A DNA stretch of 64,000 nt from Atopsyche davidsoni. Lineage: Eukaryota > Arthropoda > Insecta > Trichoptera > Hydrobiosidae. Positions within the stretch are counted from its first letter, which is position 1; each line of letters begins with the position of its first letter. A program made the position numbers and the translations under genes. Shown here piece after piece: positions 13,501 through 25,981 of this stretch. The stretch lies in contig JAILWY010000004.1 in the NCBI GenBank assembly GCA_022113835.1, positions 5,707,501 through 5,771,500 on the forward strand, written 5' to 3'. The notes under the pieces are model-generated. The model did no database searches. It saw only the letters and a program-made list of their open reading frames with translations, and had not been told where the DNA came from.

Positions 13501-16500
13501 TGGTAAGCTAAAATTAATATCCATTTATTTTATTCATATAAGGTGAAGTATTGGACTTGAATAATAGTATCATCACCCGATGATCTTTACGATTGTAAAA
13601 CTAAGTTTCATAGTTTAATTGTTTTAACGCATACACATCGCAAAAAATATAAAAATTCCTGTTCATTTTTGACATTCGGAAAACACCGTTTTGAAGATAA
13701 CTAACAAAAAAAACTTATACACTATTCTATATAATATTGTTTTATATTTTTTCAAAGTGAGTCAATTAAAAAACATGCATATTTTTTGTTTACGAAATTT
13801 CTTTTAAATTATTATTTTTTTATTTGTGTAAGAGATGACCAGCTAAGCATGATATAATGATTGTTTTTTATATGTAAATTTTAAAAATATCTATTGTAAA
13901 AATAATCTATTGCATTTGGCCGTCAGTCGACAACGATGAGGAGCCCAGGGAACACGTGCTTGGGCTATTTATCCGAACCTTCGATCGTGAAAGTTAGGAA
14001 CAAGGCAATCCTCTGTATAGACTTGAAAGACCCGTACATTTTGTAAAAAAAAATAATTAAAATAAAAAAAACAACATTTACTTGTATTTATTAAAACTAT
14101 TTTTGTGCCGTTTGTTATGTTTTCAAAAATTAAATATGCAAGTGATCGAATAAATATCCAAAATCGAGATTAGGTCTCAATACCGATCATTTGCAAATGA
14201 CTAAATCGATGTGTGCAATTTTACACAACTAAGCATGTGCGAAAGATATTTCAATATGAATAATTTGTGAGAAAAAAAAACTATGCTACATGTTTCAATT
14301 GTTATTTTTTAATTTTATTATTTCAGCACCAACATATTACATTTCCTCCCCGTATGTAAACATTAGAATTATTGTGGCTCCTGCTATTGATTCTACAGCC
14401 TGCTGCAAAAGGAATATCAGATATAAATGCCAGAGCTTTGTTAGGACAGATTAAGATATTGACAAACAAATTTTGAGTAAAATTGTCACTAAATTTCTAT
14501 GATGAGAACCACATTAAAAATCAATGTTTATATCTTTGATTTTCACACACAGATATATCGTTCCCGCAAACGGGCGCAAAAAATAACATTTCACTTCCAT
14601 CGTCACAAAAAACTCGGCTCTTCGATCGACTGGCCAAATGGCTGCAAATTTGCGTGATTAGACGCACGCAATAGAAAGGAAGTGCAATTAATTACAGCTT
14701 AAGAGGGGCGCGCCTCGCGACTTCCGGCCGCCTCGCCCGGGGCGACAAAACCTTCCGAGACAAAAGGAAAAACTCACAAAAAAAAATAAAAAATCCCAAC
14801 ATCGTAAACGCAATAGGAATGTCGTTTCTTTAATTTTTTGTTCGCGTGAATCGTCGACACTTAAAAGATTTTTTTCACGCTGGCTACTTCTGTTTGTATA
14901 AAACTTTAGTTCTAAGCATTGCGCTCTATAATTATTTATCTGTTTACGTTGGTTTATTTAATAGCACCTGTCCGAAATTAATAGAGATAATATCAAACAT
15001 ATAAAAAACATACAGCAATAGTTAGTACTATGCATGATACGCACGGTGTTAATTTTCAGGTTTGTTATATGTAAAAAATATACATAGAAGTCTGAGTTTA
15101 ATTGGTCTAAAAACTGAATAATTGTATGAGAAAAAAATAGTCTTGTTTTTCAGGCAATAAACTCAGCGATGGTACATCCTCACCTCGTGGTCCAGGTAAA
15201 GCAGAAAAACTAATACTTTTATTTTTATAATTACACTGAGTTTTTCATTATTACTGGAGACCTTTTGATATATGACAATCCTCAAAGATTTTACCGTTTT
15301 TAATTCTGGAAGGAAATTCAATAAGGAACACGTTTCGAGGAAAAACCCTTCTTTTTAGTGATCTTCCTATATATACTCGTCTATAACATTCAAATGCACA
15401 AACGATATTTTCAAACATTCACCAAATCAAAACTAAGTATACTTTTGTCGAGTTATGAGAATGTGTCTTAATAATCTCTAGTCCAATAGGCAAAAAAATA
15501 TTTGTATAACTATAAAAATAAATCAGAGTAAAAGTGTTTGCTAACAAATATTGCCTTTATAGATTATGTACATAAGTCGAATTTAAATTTCCCAATCATT
15601 ATATATATTTCAAAGGCATTGTTACTGCACGTGCTGTCTGTCGTATTATTGACAATATCTCACGCAGGTATTTCCCAATAAAGTTTAATCGCATTTATAA
15701 CATAAACTTGCAACACTTCCTTGTATTGCGTGCACACTTATTGGGTTATAGTTCAATTAATCTTTAGCTCATAATAACTATTGAAGATCGACGACTTACT
15801 GCTATTATATTCCCATGTCCTTAAATTAGCACGTTCATTTTTAGATTGTATGTTTGCAGTAAGATAATAAATAGGCAATGTATAATAATAATATAGTTAT
15901 AGTATTTTAATAAAAAATACATAAAATAAGCTATTTAGATGCTACATCTAATAGGCTAGTAACTTTTTACACAGTATTCAGAAAAAAACCGCATATCACT
16001 GGTTCTCGCGAATCTATAAACGATAGTAAAAAAAATAAAAAAATTGAAGATACGCATTATTAAATTTATGTTACCGATAGCACTTTATATATTTTCGTTA
16101 ATAAAAAACAGAAATGAATTTTTTTTTATGCAATGTTAGAACTAATTATTATCAACATAACCGAAGCACGCAAAACTCAAATAAATCATTTTGTATTTAT
16201 AGTCAGGGTAAGGATTTAACTGACAAACTTACTAACTAAACAAATATTTTTTTGACTCAAAGCTATAATTAGAAAATATAACAAATCATCTATACTTTTT
16301 AATCTGTCTATATAACTGATGTGTAATAAATAATAATCTATCATCGCTTAAATGAAATTTAATCGCTTTCCCTAGCTGTGGATACTTCAGTATAATTATG
16401 AATTAAAGATTATGCACGAAATGTATTCCCAATTTATAAAAATGTTTTAATTTATTTTTATATAATCATATTGAAACATAATCTATTAATTAAAATAAAT

Positions 16501-17830
16501 TTTAAAAAAAATCTGCCAAAAATCATTAATCTTAACATCTTCTGCTTTTGATGGTTGTTATATAAAAATTAAATTAAATGTTTGTTTATATAATGATTAT
16601 TAATAGCATGATTTCGAGGAAAATATTCGTGGACAGATACAATAATAAACTCTAGGGATAGATTTTTTTAGTATTGGGACATATAGAGATAAGAGAGAAT
16701 GACTTCCTTGAATACATATGATAATTATGAAATAATTAAAATCAATCATGTTTCTTTATCTACGTTTCTTTATCATGTTTCAAATCGAGTCAAAAGGTTC
16801 GTAAATAAAAATAGATTAAACGCAAAATTCATCTACAGAAAGAGATGTTTATCAAGAAATAATTCAAAAAACAGGTGGTTTTCTTGTTTTGGTTGGAACT
16901 TAATACATGTATTGGGATTGTTTCATATGTTTACTAATGTTGGCTAGGTGTAACTTGTGATGAATTAGTTGATAAAAATAAACTATTACATATCATAAAA
17001 TGCCTTATAAATTTTGAATTTTCCATTTTTTACAATATTTTTAATTTAGTAAGTTCGCACCCAAATAAGCGTGATGAAATTCTATCTATTAGTATCAGAA
17101 TCGAGACAAAACCGGTAAGCTCCCGATCAGGAAACGACAATGCTAACTACTGAGCCAACAAGCCGCGACTTTTAGAACGCACCGTACGCAAATATGTAAC
17201 AATACTTTTAACAGTCATTAATTTTGCTAGTTCATTTGTGCAACAGCTCTTGGCCAGTTCGGGAAGTCGGGAAGCCTACCTCGTTTGCCTGTCGTAGAGC
17301 CCATAGCAGTCGTTGATTCCCGCGAGGACTCCCAGGATGCCGGTGCCGATGGCCAGACAGCCGGCCCACAACCCAGCCCCGGCTCGTCCCAGGGCAGCCC
17401 CGTTCACCATGACCGTCCCCCCCGAAACCACCATGGCCACGCCGACGAGCAGCTGCAAGATGCCGAGGTACAGTATCAACTTCGACTTCCTATTCTCCGA
17501 CCGGTCTCTGATCGACGCGTCGCTGTGGATCGAAGTCAGGACGCTCTTGGAGCACACCGTCTCCGGGCTGCGTCTCGCCTTATCCGACGACCCGCCCTCG
17601 GTGAAGCCGCACTCGAGGGTCGCCGACTTCATGTCGATCGGCTGCTTCTGTCTGGGCTTCTGCGCCTGGGGCGACTTGCATATCAGCTGCTCGGTGGAGT
17701 CCTCGGATTTGACGGACGAGAGCGTCGCGCTCGGGGCGATGTCGCTGAAAGTCTCGGCAATGATGGTGACATTCTCCGAGGACGATCGGTCCACCTCCGA
17801 CTCGGAGGATATCGCGCGGTCTTCCGCCAT
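1528..17830 (-). CDS. Four-pass membrane protein, CD20/sarcospan-like topology (3' end beyond window)
   Basis: Three coding exons join in phase: 17830-17280, 11994-11871 and 2121-1528, all with GT/AG borders (551+124 nt gives phase 0 into exon 3). They encode 423 residues and the frame stays open at a donor (GTGAGT at 1527-1522), so at least one further exon lies left of 1528. The start is the ATG at 17830. Residues 1-115 are a Ser/Glu-rich, probably cytosolic tail. Four hydrophobic segments follow: about 118-142 and 150-172 (exon 1), 187-212 (exon 2) and 235-258 (exon 3). After them comes a Cys-rich juxtamembrane stretch (RVCSCF) and a long polar C-terminal tail ending in a basic patch (KKHKLKH). 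Four-helix topology with long polar tails resembles CD20-like/ENTREP or sarcospan proteins, but I do not recognise a specific family and give no function. Introns are 5.3 and 9.7 kb. Exon 1 is strikingly GC-rich compared with the introns. Confidence 0.75.
3628..3680 (-). repeat. SINE fragment truncated at the B box
   Basis: Reverse-oriented copy of the SINE 3' half: AAACTCTCAGAAAAATATCA followed by TCGTGATTTGCGTGGGA, which ends inside the B-box region. Confidence 0.6.
5715..5890 (-). mobile_element. LINE 3' fragment
   Basis: Reverse-oriented copy of the LINE 3' end. It contains the GAGGTTGGAGACCATCTCA block found in related form at 29,105 and 35,425, and the reverse complement of the LIVQ-coding block. 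Confidence 0.5.
6571..6599. repeat. Inverted repeat, 9-bp arms
   Basis: TCACTCCGG ... CCGGAGTGA with an 11-nt loop, a GC-rich stem in AT-rich intron DNA of the membrane-protein gene. Function unknown. Confidence 0.7.
9810..9890 (+). mobile_element. LINE 3' fragment
   Basis: Contains TCAGTAAAATGGTCGCCAAC followed by CACCTCCGATGAGAGGCA, matching the 3' region of the LINE at 20,915-20,960. Confidence 0.45.
11840..11868 (+). repeat. Interstitial TTAGG-type telomeric repeat at a splice donor
   Basis: Four tandem GGTTA units followed by a degenerate GATAGGTTA. On the coding (minus) strand this is CCTAA-type repeat and it forms the first bases of the intron after exon 2 of the membrane-protein gene, whose donor GT is 11870-11869. 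TTAGG is the usual insect telomere unit. A shorter copy occurs at about 18,381-18,396. Confidence 0.7.
12240..12500 (+). mobile_element. LINE remnant, same family, internally deleted
   Basis: Shares the blocks GGATCCTGACCAGGAAATTT, AGGAGAATCCTTAAAGTAC (encoding RRILKVPW) and TTGTCCAAGGAAAAA with the LINE remnant at 20460-20990, but lacks the sequence between them. It lies in intron 1 of the membrane-protein gene. Confidence 0.6.
13919..14035 (+). repeat. Dispersed repeat, copy 1
   Basis: GGCCGTCAGTCGACAACGA and the following bases match the reverse complement of 25868-25981 over about 115 bp (shared TTTATCCGA, GTTAGGAA and CTTGAAAGACC/CTTAAAGGACC). No coding sequence was recognised; probably a transposon fragment. 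Confidence 0.55.
14560..14770. promoter_or_regulatory. GC-rich non-coding patch in intron 1, candidate regulatory element
   Basis: A locally GC-rich block (GGGGCGCGCCTCGCGAC, CCGGCCGCCTCGCCCGGGG) next to a homeodomain-like CAATTAATTA, inside a very AT-rich 5.3-kb intron of the membrane-protein gene. No coding or transposon similarity was seen. Regulatory role inferred from composition only. Confidence 0.3.
17096..17170 (-). repeat. Probable tRNA-like SINE remnant
   Basis: On the minus strand a good A-box sequence, TTGGCTCAGTAGTTAGCA, is followed about 25 nt later by a decayed B box. The body differs from the other SINEs. It lies in intron 1 of the membrane-protein gene, close to exon 1. Confidence 0.4.
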
Positions 17831-18330
17831 TTCGACGGATCGGTCACTCTCTTACCAGCTCTCGGATCGCACTCTCATCGTCGCCGCGACAAACTCTCAG
17901 ATTGTCACAGCGAATTTGTAACTATTGCGAACTAAACAAAAACACGCGAAAAAAACACTGCTCGGGAGCACTAGCCGAATTGTAAAATGGTTTTATTTTA
18001 GATTGTTACACAAAACTGCAGCGGTCAGCTATTTGTTGGCAAGCGTTATTCACGATAGTTTGACAGCGCGGAGAAAAAATATAACATCGACGGTTTATGG
18101 GAACGGGGGCACGTGCAGCTCTCTGGGCGGCCGCGAGCGGACTGCGGCCTGGCCGGGGCGCCGCCGGCTCGCCCCCTGCCCCCCATGCCCCCCATGCCCC
18201 CCCCATGCCCCCCCCATGCCTCCCCATGGCCCCCTGCGCCCCCCCCCCGCGCGACAGGTGAAAGCACGAAGCCGCAGGGGGAAGAAATTAACACAATACA
18301 AAAAAAAATCCAAATTCTTGCAATACGGTA
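17831..18330 (-). promoter_or_regulatory. GC-rich region upstream of the membrane-protein gene (probable 5'UTR/promoter)
   Basis: Directly upstream of the ATG at 17830. The stretch 18,095-18,260 is strongly GC-rich in an AT-rich setting and contains CpG-rich sequence (GGCGGCCGCGAGCGG) and a C-rich imperfect repeat built on CCCCATGCC (about 18,172-18,250). Position and composition suggest a 5'UTR or promoter. No TATA box or initiator was identified, so this is inference. Confidence 0.35.
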
Positions 18331-20459
18331 TTTGACAGTCCCCTGACCCTGGCGCAGGTTGTGGGGCTTACAGCATGTGGTTTAGGTTAGGTTAGACGTA
18401 TATGGATTTCTCTATTATATTATTTTTGTGTAAGTGTAAAACTACTCTATGTAAATTTGCACATTAAGATTCAATAAAATTAATTTAATTGAGAATAATG
18501 TATTATCACTCAGTTAGGAAAAAAAATTATAGCTAACTACCCACGCAGCGACACATCCTGCAATAACCTTCTTTTATAGCTAGGCCTACTGATATTGTAA
18601 GTAGCGTCCCCATGTTTTTGAATTTTTTTAGTTTTACCCTATTGATATTGTAACTAAAGCCGATTAAATTCGCAGCGACACAACTTGCAACCGATTTGCC
18701 ACTAGCCGATAAACTAAATGAAAAAAGCACGCTGATGAATATCTACCATTCGATTGTCAGTTGCGTTGCAGCGTGTGCAACTTTACTGCAACTTGATCAA
18801 TTGTAAATTTCACCAATATGAAGAAATTTAAAAATTGCATATTTATTAAATGTGATATATATTTTTTTATTTATATCTTTAATAAAAATAATACTACACT
18901 AAGAAAAAAAATACGAGATATTTTTAAAAATTAATTATGTACCGGGAAAGTCGCTTCCCTTCTCTAAAGTCGGTGCCGCCATTCTACTGCATTTCATTTA
19001 TTCCACAGCTTGCATGAACCTTATTTTTTGTAGGATATCGGTTCGTGAGATTGGCGCGTATATTTTTTTCTTGTTTAAACGCTTCCGTTCAAAATGCCGG
19101 AAAATAAAATGGCTGCGTTTCGTGAGAACTAATGTTACTAAGACTTATCAAAGTATACAGCCTGTCAAATACATCGCCCGTATTGCATTTGCAAGATAGT
19201 ATTTTTCTTATTCGCAGATCGACAATCAAAGAATGAGCGATTTACTAGATCCGCGTAATATATTTGACGATAAGTTAATCATTGTTAAATTTAACCACTC
19301 TTACAGAATTATAATTTATACGTCTGTTAACCAAAATAATCTATTGTTCGCTATTAGGTCAAGTTTTAATACACGCAGCGTTTTTAAAAGCGTATCAATT
19401 TTATGATTGATTAATATCAATAAGAATAGTAATTGGTGCATCAACAAAAAACATCACATAAAAATAATTATATACATATTTAACAATGTATTCTTTATTT
19501 AGCAGACCAAATAAGGATTATCTAAGTATTTAATTAGTAGTTTATATGATAGAGTTCTGCAACAAAAATATACCTAAAGTAAAATATATGAATTATTTGA
19601 TATATTTACAACTCCTAGTACACATTTTGTGTATAAATTTAATATTAATGTCGTTAAAGGGTGAAAGCTTCTAAACTGCCTCTCAGGCGGTGTCATTACT
19701 CCTTTTCTCCGAGCACATCCAGATGGCCGAGGCGTGAAAATTGTTCGGGAAAGTCTTAATGTTGCCGACATGTGCTCGGCCAATGTAGGATTTCTATATT
19801 GAATACTAATTCTGCAGACGTGTATTATTCTGAAATAATCATTAGCTCTCACCATAAATTGACGCACGTAAACATGAGCAAATGAAGGCATAGTTATTAT
19901 TAAAATTAAATCGATAACATCGCAAGCAGCGAGAGTTTTGCAGTAAACAAATGATCAAAAAACTTATATGTCTATCTTATAACAAGACGCTGAAAAGATC
20001 TACGACAGGTCTGCAGTGTAATATCTGAGCCTTTTGGCTATTCATATTTGTAAAAGCAGAGTGCTCACCGGTATGCTTATAAAGTAAATCAAAATTTAAA
20101 TGTTATTTATAAATAATACAATAATATTCTGATTGAGAAATAAATAATCACGTAGAGGAAGCGACGTGTATGCAGGAAGTATTTCGCGTGATGGTTTCTA
20201 TTGACATATAATCTGATTAGAACAGTAAAATGCATGCACAAACCACCGGAAGATGAACGAATGCGATGAATCGCGCTGAAATCTTACAGATAAATCAACT
20301 TCCTGACAAACAAAGAAAAATAGTAAAACTTACATTCGTGATGAACAAAGATATACAATGATATAAATCTAGCAAATATTCCGATTGAGACTGAGATATT
20401 TTTCCGTAATTGTGTCAAATTTCATGAAAGTTTGAGATGTTGTTTGTCGCTGCACAAAT

Positions 20460-20990
20460 AAAATTTTAAATATTTGGACTGCTGATTAAAGGAGTAGAAT
20501 CCTGACCAAGAAATTCAAGTGAGAATTGAGACATAACTTGAGGAAAGTACTATGCTCTAGATCTAGATATATAACACTGAAATCTCGCAGGAGATTCACC
20601 AAGTGTTATGTCGTCTCAGTTCTTCTTTATTAAGTTGAAGCTTGGACACTCAAGACAGCTACTATGCGAAGAATTGAGGCGACAGAAATGAGGCTGTATA
20701 GGAGAATCCTTAAAGTATCATGGGTTGACCGCATCACAAATGAGAGAGTGCACAAAGCACAAATGCACAAAGAAGAGAACTCTATTTTGATCTCATTTTT
20801 CGTATCAGTAAATAAAGCATCCTACAGCTGATTGTCCAAGGAAAAATCGAAGGAAAAGGGGGCATTGGAAAGAGGAAGTTTTTTTAAGTTTTTAAGACTG
20901 GCCCAGGATAGAAATATGTTCAATGAAATGGTCACCAACCTCCTATGAGGAGAAGCATCAGAAGAAGTCAGAAGGTGAGATTTAAAGTGT
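20460..20990 (+). mobile_element. Non-LTR retrotransposon (LINE) 3' remnant
   Basis: From 20643 the plus strand encodes WTLKTATMRRIEATEMRLY and then a segment containing RRILKVSWVDRITNE. This matches the C-terminal part of the endonuclease-reverse transcriptase of a common insect non-LTR element. The preceding reading (RFTKCYVVSVLLY) belongs to the same protein but meets a stop. A later block (LIVQGKIEGK) and a 3' region shared with 9,810-9,890 and 29,105-29,280 follow. Broken and inactive; the clade was not determined. Confidence 0.7.
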
Positions 20991-23919
20991 GTTGGGTTGA
21001 CTTGAAACGACCCTAGATCGATGGATATTTGCAGGCCGCAATCAGTGACTCCGATCAAGTCCATTATGTAGTTCTCAGAAAACAGACAATGTGAACATAT
21101 TGACGCGTTCATTCTACGATTTTTTGTAAAAAAAAAAAAACTAGCTTTTGATATCTGTAGAAGAACTGGAAAGATCACATATCTGATAAAATGAAACCCT
21201 TTGTTACGTCTTATTTAATATCTAACTAATAAAATATTTTTTGAGTTTGATCATATTATCAGTGATAAGTATTAAAAACAAAGTTGAGAATAAAATATAC
21301 TAAAATAAATATATTCAATGATAAAAAACATTAATATCATGATTTTGAAAGACAACAACAGCTTTTGTTTAAAATGTATAAATATGGCACTCGTATTGTT
21401 AAATTCAGATAAGATTATTCACTAAACAAAATCTATAAATGGAATTGAATCGAATTGGATCTAAACTATCTAACTTATATGCATTTTTCATTTTGATATT
21501 AAACAATCAAGTCAGTTCTTCAAATAAATAAAACTAAAAATGATATTGAAGTCAAATTTTTTACTGCAAACAGAATATGGAAAATAATTTTCCGATATTA
21601 AAGTCAAACTTCTTTGATAATTCATAAAGTAAAAAGGAGTTATAATATAAAGACGATTTTAATTTATATTCTCTTACCCAATCGTACTGCCGATTGCAGC
21701 AGAAATTCCTTAAACTTTCATTTTAAGGCACAAGTGTGACAATATTATTTTAAACGCTATTTTTTCATAATTACGACGTTTTTAAAACAAAGCAAACGAT
21801 GAGTTGTTTTATCGTACGCAATTTGTCTTGAAAAGGCCAGATTTGTAACAATAATTTGACTCTTCCAGTTGTATTCACCGCGCATGACATTGCCCATTAG
21901 ATGCCACTTTATTAAAACAGGACACCCAGGGTTAGCGATATCGATCTGGCTTGAGGGGGAAACAGGTAATATCCACTCTTTTTAAGGCTTATGAGGTCGT
22001 TCAATCTACCCGAGTCCTTAATTACTCGTCAACCACTGTAAAATACAAGTTTCTCAACATCATTCTAGCCTACCTTTTAATTAGAAAAAAATCCGGCGAC
22101 AATGATGGCAGTTGATTATAAACACTTATATATTTTAAAATATTATATTATTGTTATGATAAAGTAAGGCGCAAGTATGAATGCATAGTTTTGGGGATAT
22201 TTTTATAGGAGAAATGAAATTGGATGGCTGGCGTGAGAACAGACACACTCGAAACAAACCTCCGAGTTAACAAACATTACTCTTAATCATATTTGTAGTT
22301 TACTGGGTTACTGACTACGCAGTAGTATTTGATTGTTAATTGCAGAACTAGTTATTTAATTATGTATAAATCAATGTTCAAGTCGCCTTAAATAAATATT
22401 ATATATGAATATGAATACTTTGCCGGGTTTTCAAAAAGTACAAATGGACTAACCAAATTCTAAGCTTACATAAGTACTTTAACTATTTATTACGACGACT
22501 CTTATTTTATGTCAATTTTTAAAAAAAATGGACAAATACTCATGTTAAAATTGTTATATTGTTTTTTTTAATTTTAAAGATAAAGTTATATTTTTTTTTA
22601 TCTAAAATGTCTTGATACTTGTGTTAATTAAATTTTCTGAGGGAAATTTTCACAGGTTAGAAAAAATATATATTTGCCAAATAATAATAGATAAAATTGA
22701 CAAAAGCGTTAATCAGTTACTTGTATAAACTGTAAATATGAATTGCAGAAAATAGTATAAAAAAAACATAGAATATAATTTAAATATAAAACAATAGTTT
22801 TCACGTTGCAAAAATTGCAAGTAAAATGCAGCCAAAACTTTAGACATATATTTTGAAAACACTCAATTTGTTTAAAAATACTTACATTTGATAGCAGATG
22901 ATAATAATTTTTGAGTATTTTGTTTGTTTTTCACATTTACTTTGGCCCACTGCTTCGAGACAAATTACTACAGCAATAATGATAACTTGTATTAAGTTTC
23001 CTCGCAATAACTATTAACTTATTATAAATAATAAAATACTTTTAAAAAATATATTTAAATCGGCATATACTCATCAAGTATTGCTCTCAGTTTCACGGTA
23101 ATTCTACAGTTAATATTATTTCAATAAATTGGTAAATTAATAAAAGTATATTTTAAAGACGACTACAGATATTTTTATTCAAACGCCTCTTTTAACAACA
23201 ATACAAAAAAAATGCCCGACTTATTATATTTAATTTGCAACCAGCAATGTGTGTAAAATAAAATATTAAATTCGCATTTATGGTTTCTTATCCATTTTAT
23301 TATAAGAAATCCTAACAGGTGGTTGTGATAAAATTTTAACTATCACTTTGCGTATGGCTGTATATTATGATGAACAAACATGGAAGAAATTGTACATACA
23401 TTAAATCCATTATCGATTAAGCATATCGGCCATTATATTAGAAATCTAAAACCATCGATGTGGAAATCTACGATGATAATTTCCACATATTACGTTTTGA
23501 TTACTTTTACGTTCGCTCTTACATACCTATTAATTAATTTATTATATTTGAAAGCCCTTGCAAATTTTCTTCTTTTACTAACTCTAGACAGTTATCACTA
23601 TCATAAAAGTACATTTATTATTTTGTTACTATTCAAATATTACTAAACAGTTTCAATAGCACAACTAACTCAAAATTAATTGGGAAACGTTAATAATTAA
23701 TATAAAAATAAAAGAATCACTGCTAAGTGGAAGAGTGGAAGATTTTTTGGTCAAATCAGTTGCACATCTTACAGTATGGATCTTAAAAATTAAAATCCAA
23801 ATTAATAAAAATATATATTAGGACATTTCTAGTTGAGGAATTTATCAAAATAACTTTATCTTAACGCGCACTTCAAAGAAAATTTTTTTAAGGTTGTATT
23901 CCAGATTTCTCGCTCAGAA

Positions 23920-24190
23920 CTGTTGTTTCTCTCCGAGCCTGGTAGACTTCTTGCGAGCAGTTTTTCGCCAGTATTGCTGGCAGCCGCCTGTGACCGAGCA
24001 GCGGAAGGCGGCTTTTTGCGGCCATTTTATCCGCCATGTTTGATTTATCTAAAGTTCAATCTACCTGTAATTAATTAGCGCGGCGGAGTTTGCGGGTACC
24101 TGGAACAATGACCGAGAGGATTATGCAATCACGACTCCGCTCCGTACGCCGATCCTATCGCTGCAACTCTGGCCTAGGATACTTGCTGTG
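23920..24190. promoter_or_regulatory. GC-rich non-coding patch, candidate regulatory element or unknown repeat
   Basis: Contains GCGGCCATTTTATCCGCCAT (two CCAT/YY1-like cores), GTAATTAATTAGCGCGGCGG and other CpG-rich words in otherwise AT-rich intergenic DNA 6 kb upstream of the membrane-protein gene. No ORF or repeat partner was found in the window. Confidence 0.3.
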
Positions 24191-25867
24191 ACCTGTGACT
24201 AAACGACTAAAAAATATATGTTTCAACCATAGCGACCACCTTCTGTGTTGCTCTCACAACACTTGTTTCCGCAGTGATAAATACAAAAACAAAAAAAAAA
24301 ACAATAAAACAAACATTTGCGTGGTTAAATAAGCTCTTTATCGTATTTCCGACATATTAAAAACACTATTACGCATATTGCATATTTTTAGCAAAAATTT
24401 AAATAAAATATTTTCTTCGTTTCGTGTGTGAATCGATTATCTTAAAACCTTTGGTATTCTTAAATTTACAACGGCTTAAATACCCTCTTAATCATTTTAA
24501 TCGGTTGTATTTTGATATAAGACTGCGGTCTGGTGAAATATATGATATTTATCACATGCAAGTCTATCTAGATACTAAGCTAGGAATACTTACTTAGATA
24601 TTTGTATAAATGTTATCCTGAATTTAATCCTATCTATTCACAATATTAACTACCGATTTTTAATTTTAAAAAAATATATATCATATATAAATGTAATGAA
24701 TTTAAAGCGATGTGTCTACGAACGCCTGAAAGTACCTGAGTTCTCTTTATCGTATAAATGTTTTCAGGGGTAATATTTATTTTTAACTGCTTCGCCATTA
24801 TTTATGAGTAACTTTGATGTAAATCATCTTCAACCTACTTTAAACAAACATGGCTATCATATCATTACTTTGGTATTCACCTATTTCGGCGAAGAGTTAG
24901 AAGTTGGCAGACAACCTATAAAAATTAACATTCAATGGTATGTAATTATATGCAAATGTATCGTTTTGAAATTATTAATAGCGAAGTGCATTTAAGCGGG
25001 CAGATGTACTATTTAAAAATAAACATGGCCTTGTGCTTAAATAAAAGATAAGTATCACAGAGAATATATTTTACAATATTTAGTAATTACATAAGTTTAA
25101 GCAATAATGACTTGAGTGACGTAATTTCACTCAAGGGTCGTCATACAGGTTCACATTAGGCACACCTAAAATAATGAATGACTCACTCCAAAAACCTGCA
25201 CAACAAATCGAGTGAGTGAAATATATTTAGGACATTTGCCGGTACGGATCTGGAGTTGTCTGTGCCGAGAGACAACTCAAGGATAAACAAAAAAAAACAC
25301 GCCATGTCTAATAATTAATTGAGCGTGCTTTGAATTCTTAACACCATAAGCAAAGCACCTTAAAATTGCAATTATATATAATTAAAAAATAAATTTAAAA
25401 AATACGAATTTATTATAATCACACCCCTCAATCCAGTTCTATGTGTTATGTAATGCTTATTATTTTTTTTATAACTTTTAATAAATAACGCAACAAGCTA
25501 CGATGTTTTGTTTGTTTCTGTCAACTTCTGGTTTCGCGTATGAGGTAATGCCGAATTTCGATACGAATATGATGCGATTACTTCTTCTCACCCTTGGCAC
25601 AATGTTCACTAGATTAAACCTTTTATATTGAAAATAATCATATTGACATATAATAATCATATAGCTGAAAAATTTAAGCATGTGCTGCAACCATTACAGA
25701 TCGTCTGATCGCCGAACCCCCTCAAGACGAAAACCTCATTGAGGTCCGCCGCAGGTCTTACATGTCTTCGCTAGATATTTATATTTTATAAATGAGCTTT
25801 ACCGGTTTAAAATGGCACTGCTTCGTGCCAACAGTGCGTGTGAAATTTAAAGATGGCTATTGAAGGG

Positions 25868-25981
25868 GTCCTTTAAGTATTTATAGAGGGTTGACTTATT
25901 CCTAACATCCAGGAACGAAGGGTCGGATAAATTACTCAAATACGTCCCTGGCCACCTCTTCGTTGCCGACTGACGACAAAT
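25868..25981 (-). repeat. Dispersed repeat, copy 2
   Basis: Inverted counterpart of 13919-14035. The GC-richer stretch immediately to its left (25,690-25,870) may belong to the same insertion. Confidence 0.55.

Noticed and set aside
17285..17935. Long plus-strand ORFs (202 and 216 codons) opposite exon 1 of the membrane-protein gene
   Set aside because: They are the antisense shadows of a GC-rich coding exon. The minus frame has a start, four-helix protein and matching splice phases; the plus frames have no domain.
23380..23646. 88-codon ORF with hydrophobic residues
   Set aside because: AT-rich low-complexity translation (Leu/Ile/Tyr/Asn) typical of chance ORFs in this region; no start context or neighbours.
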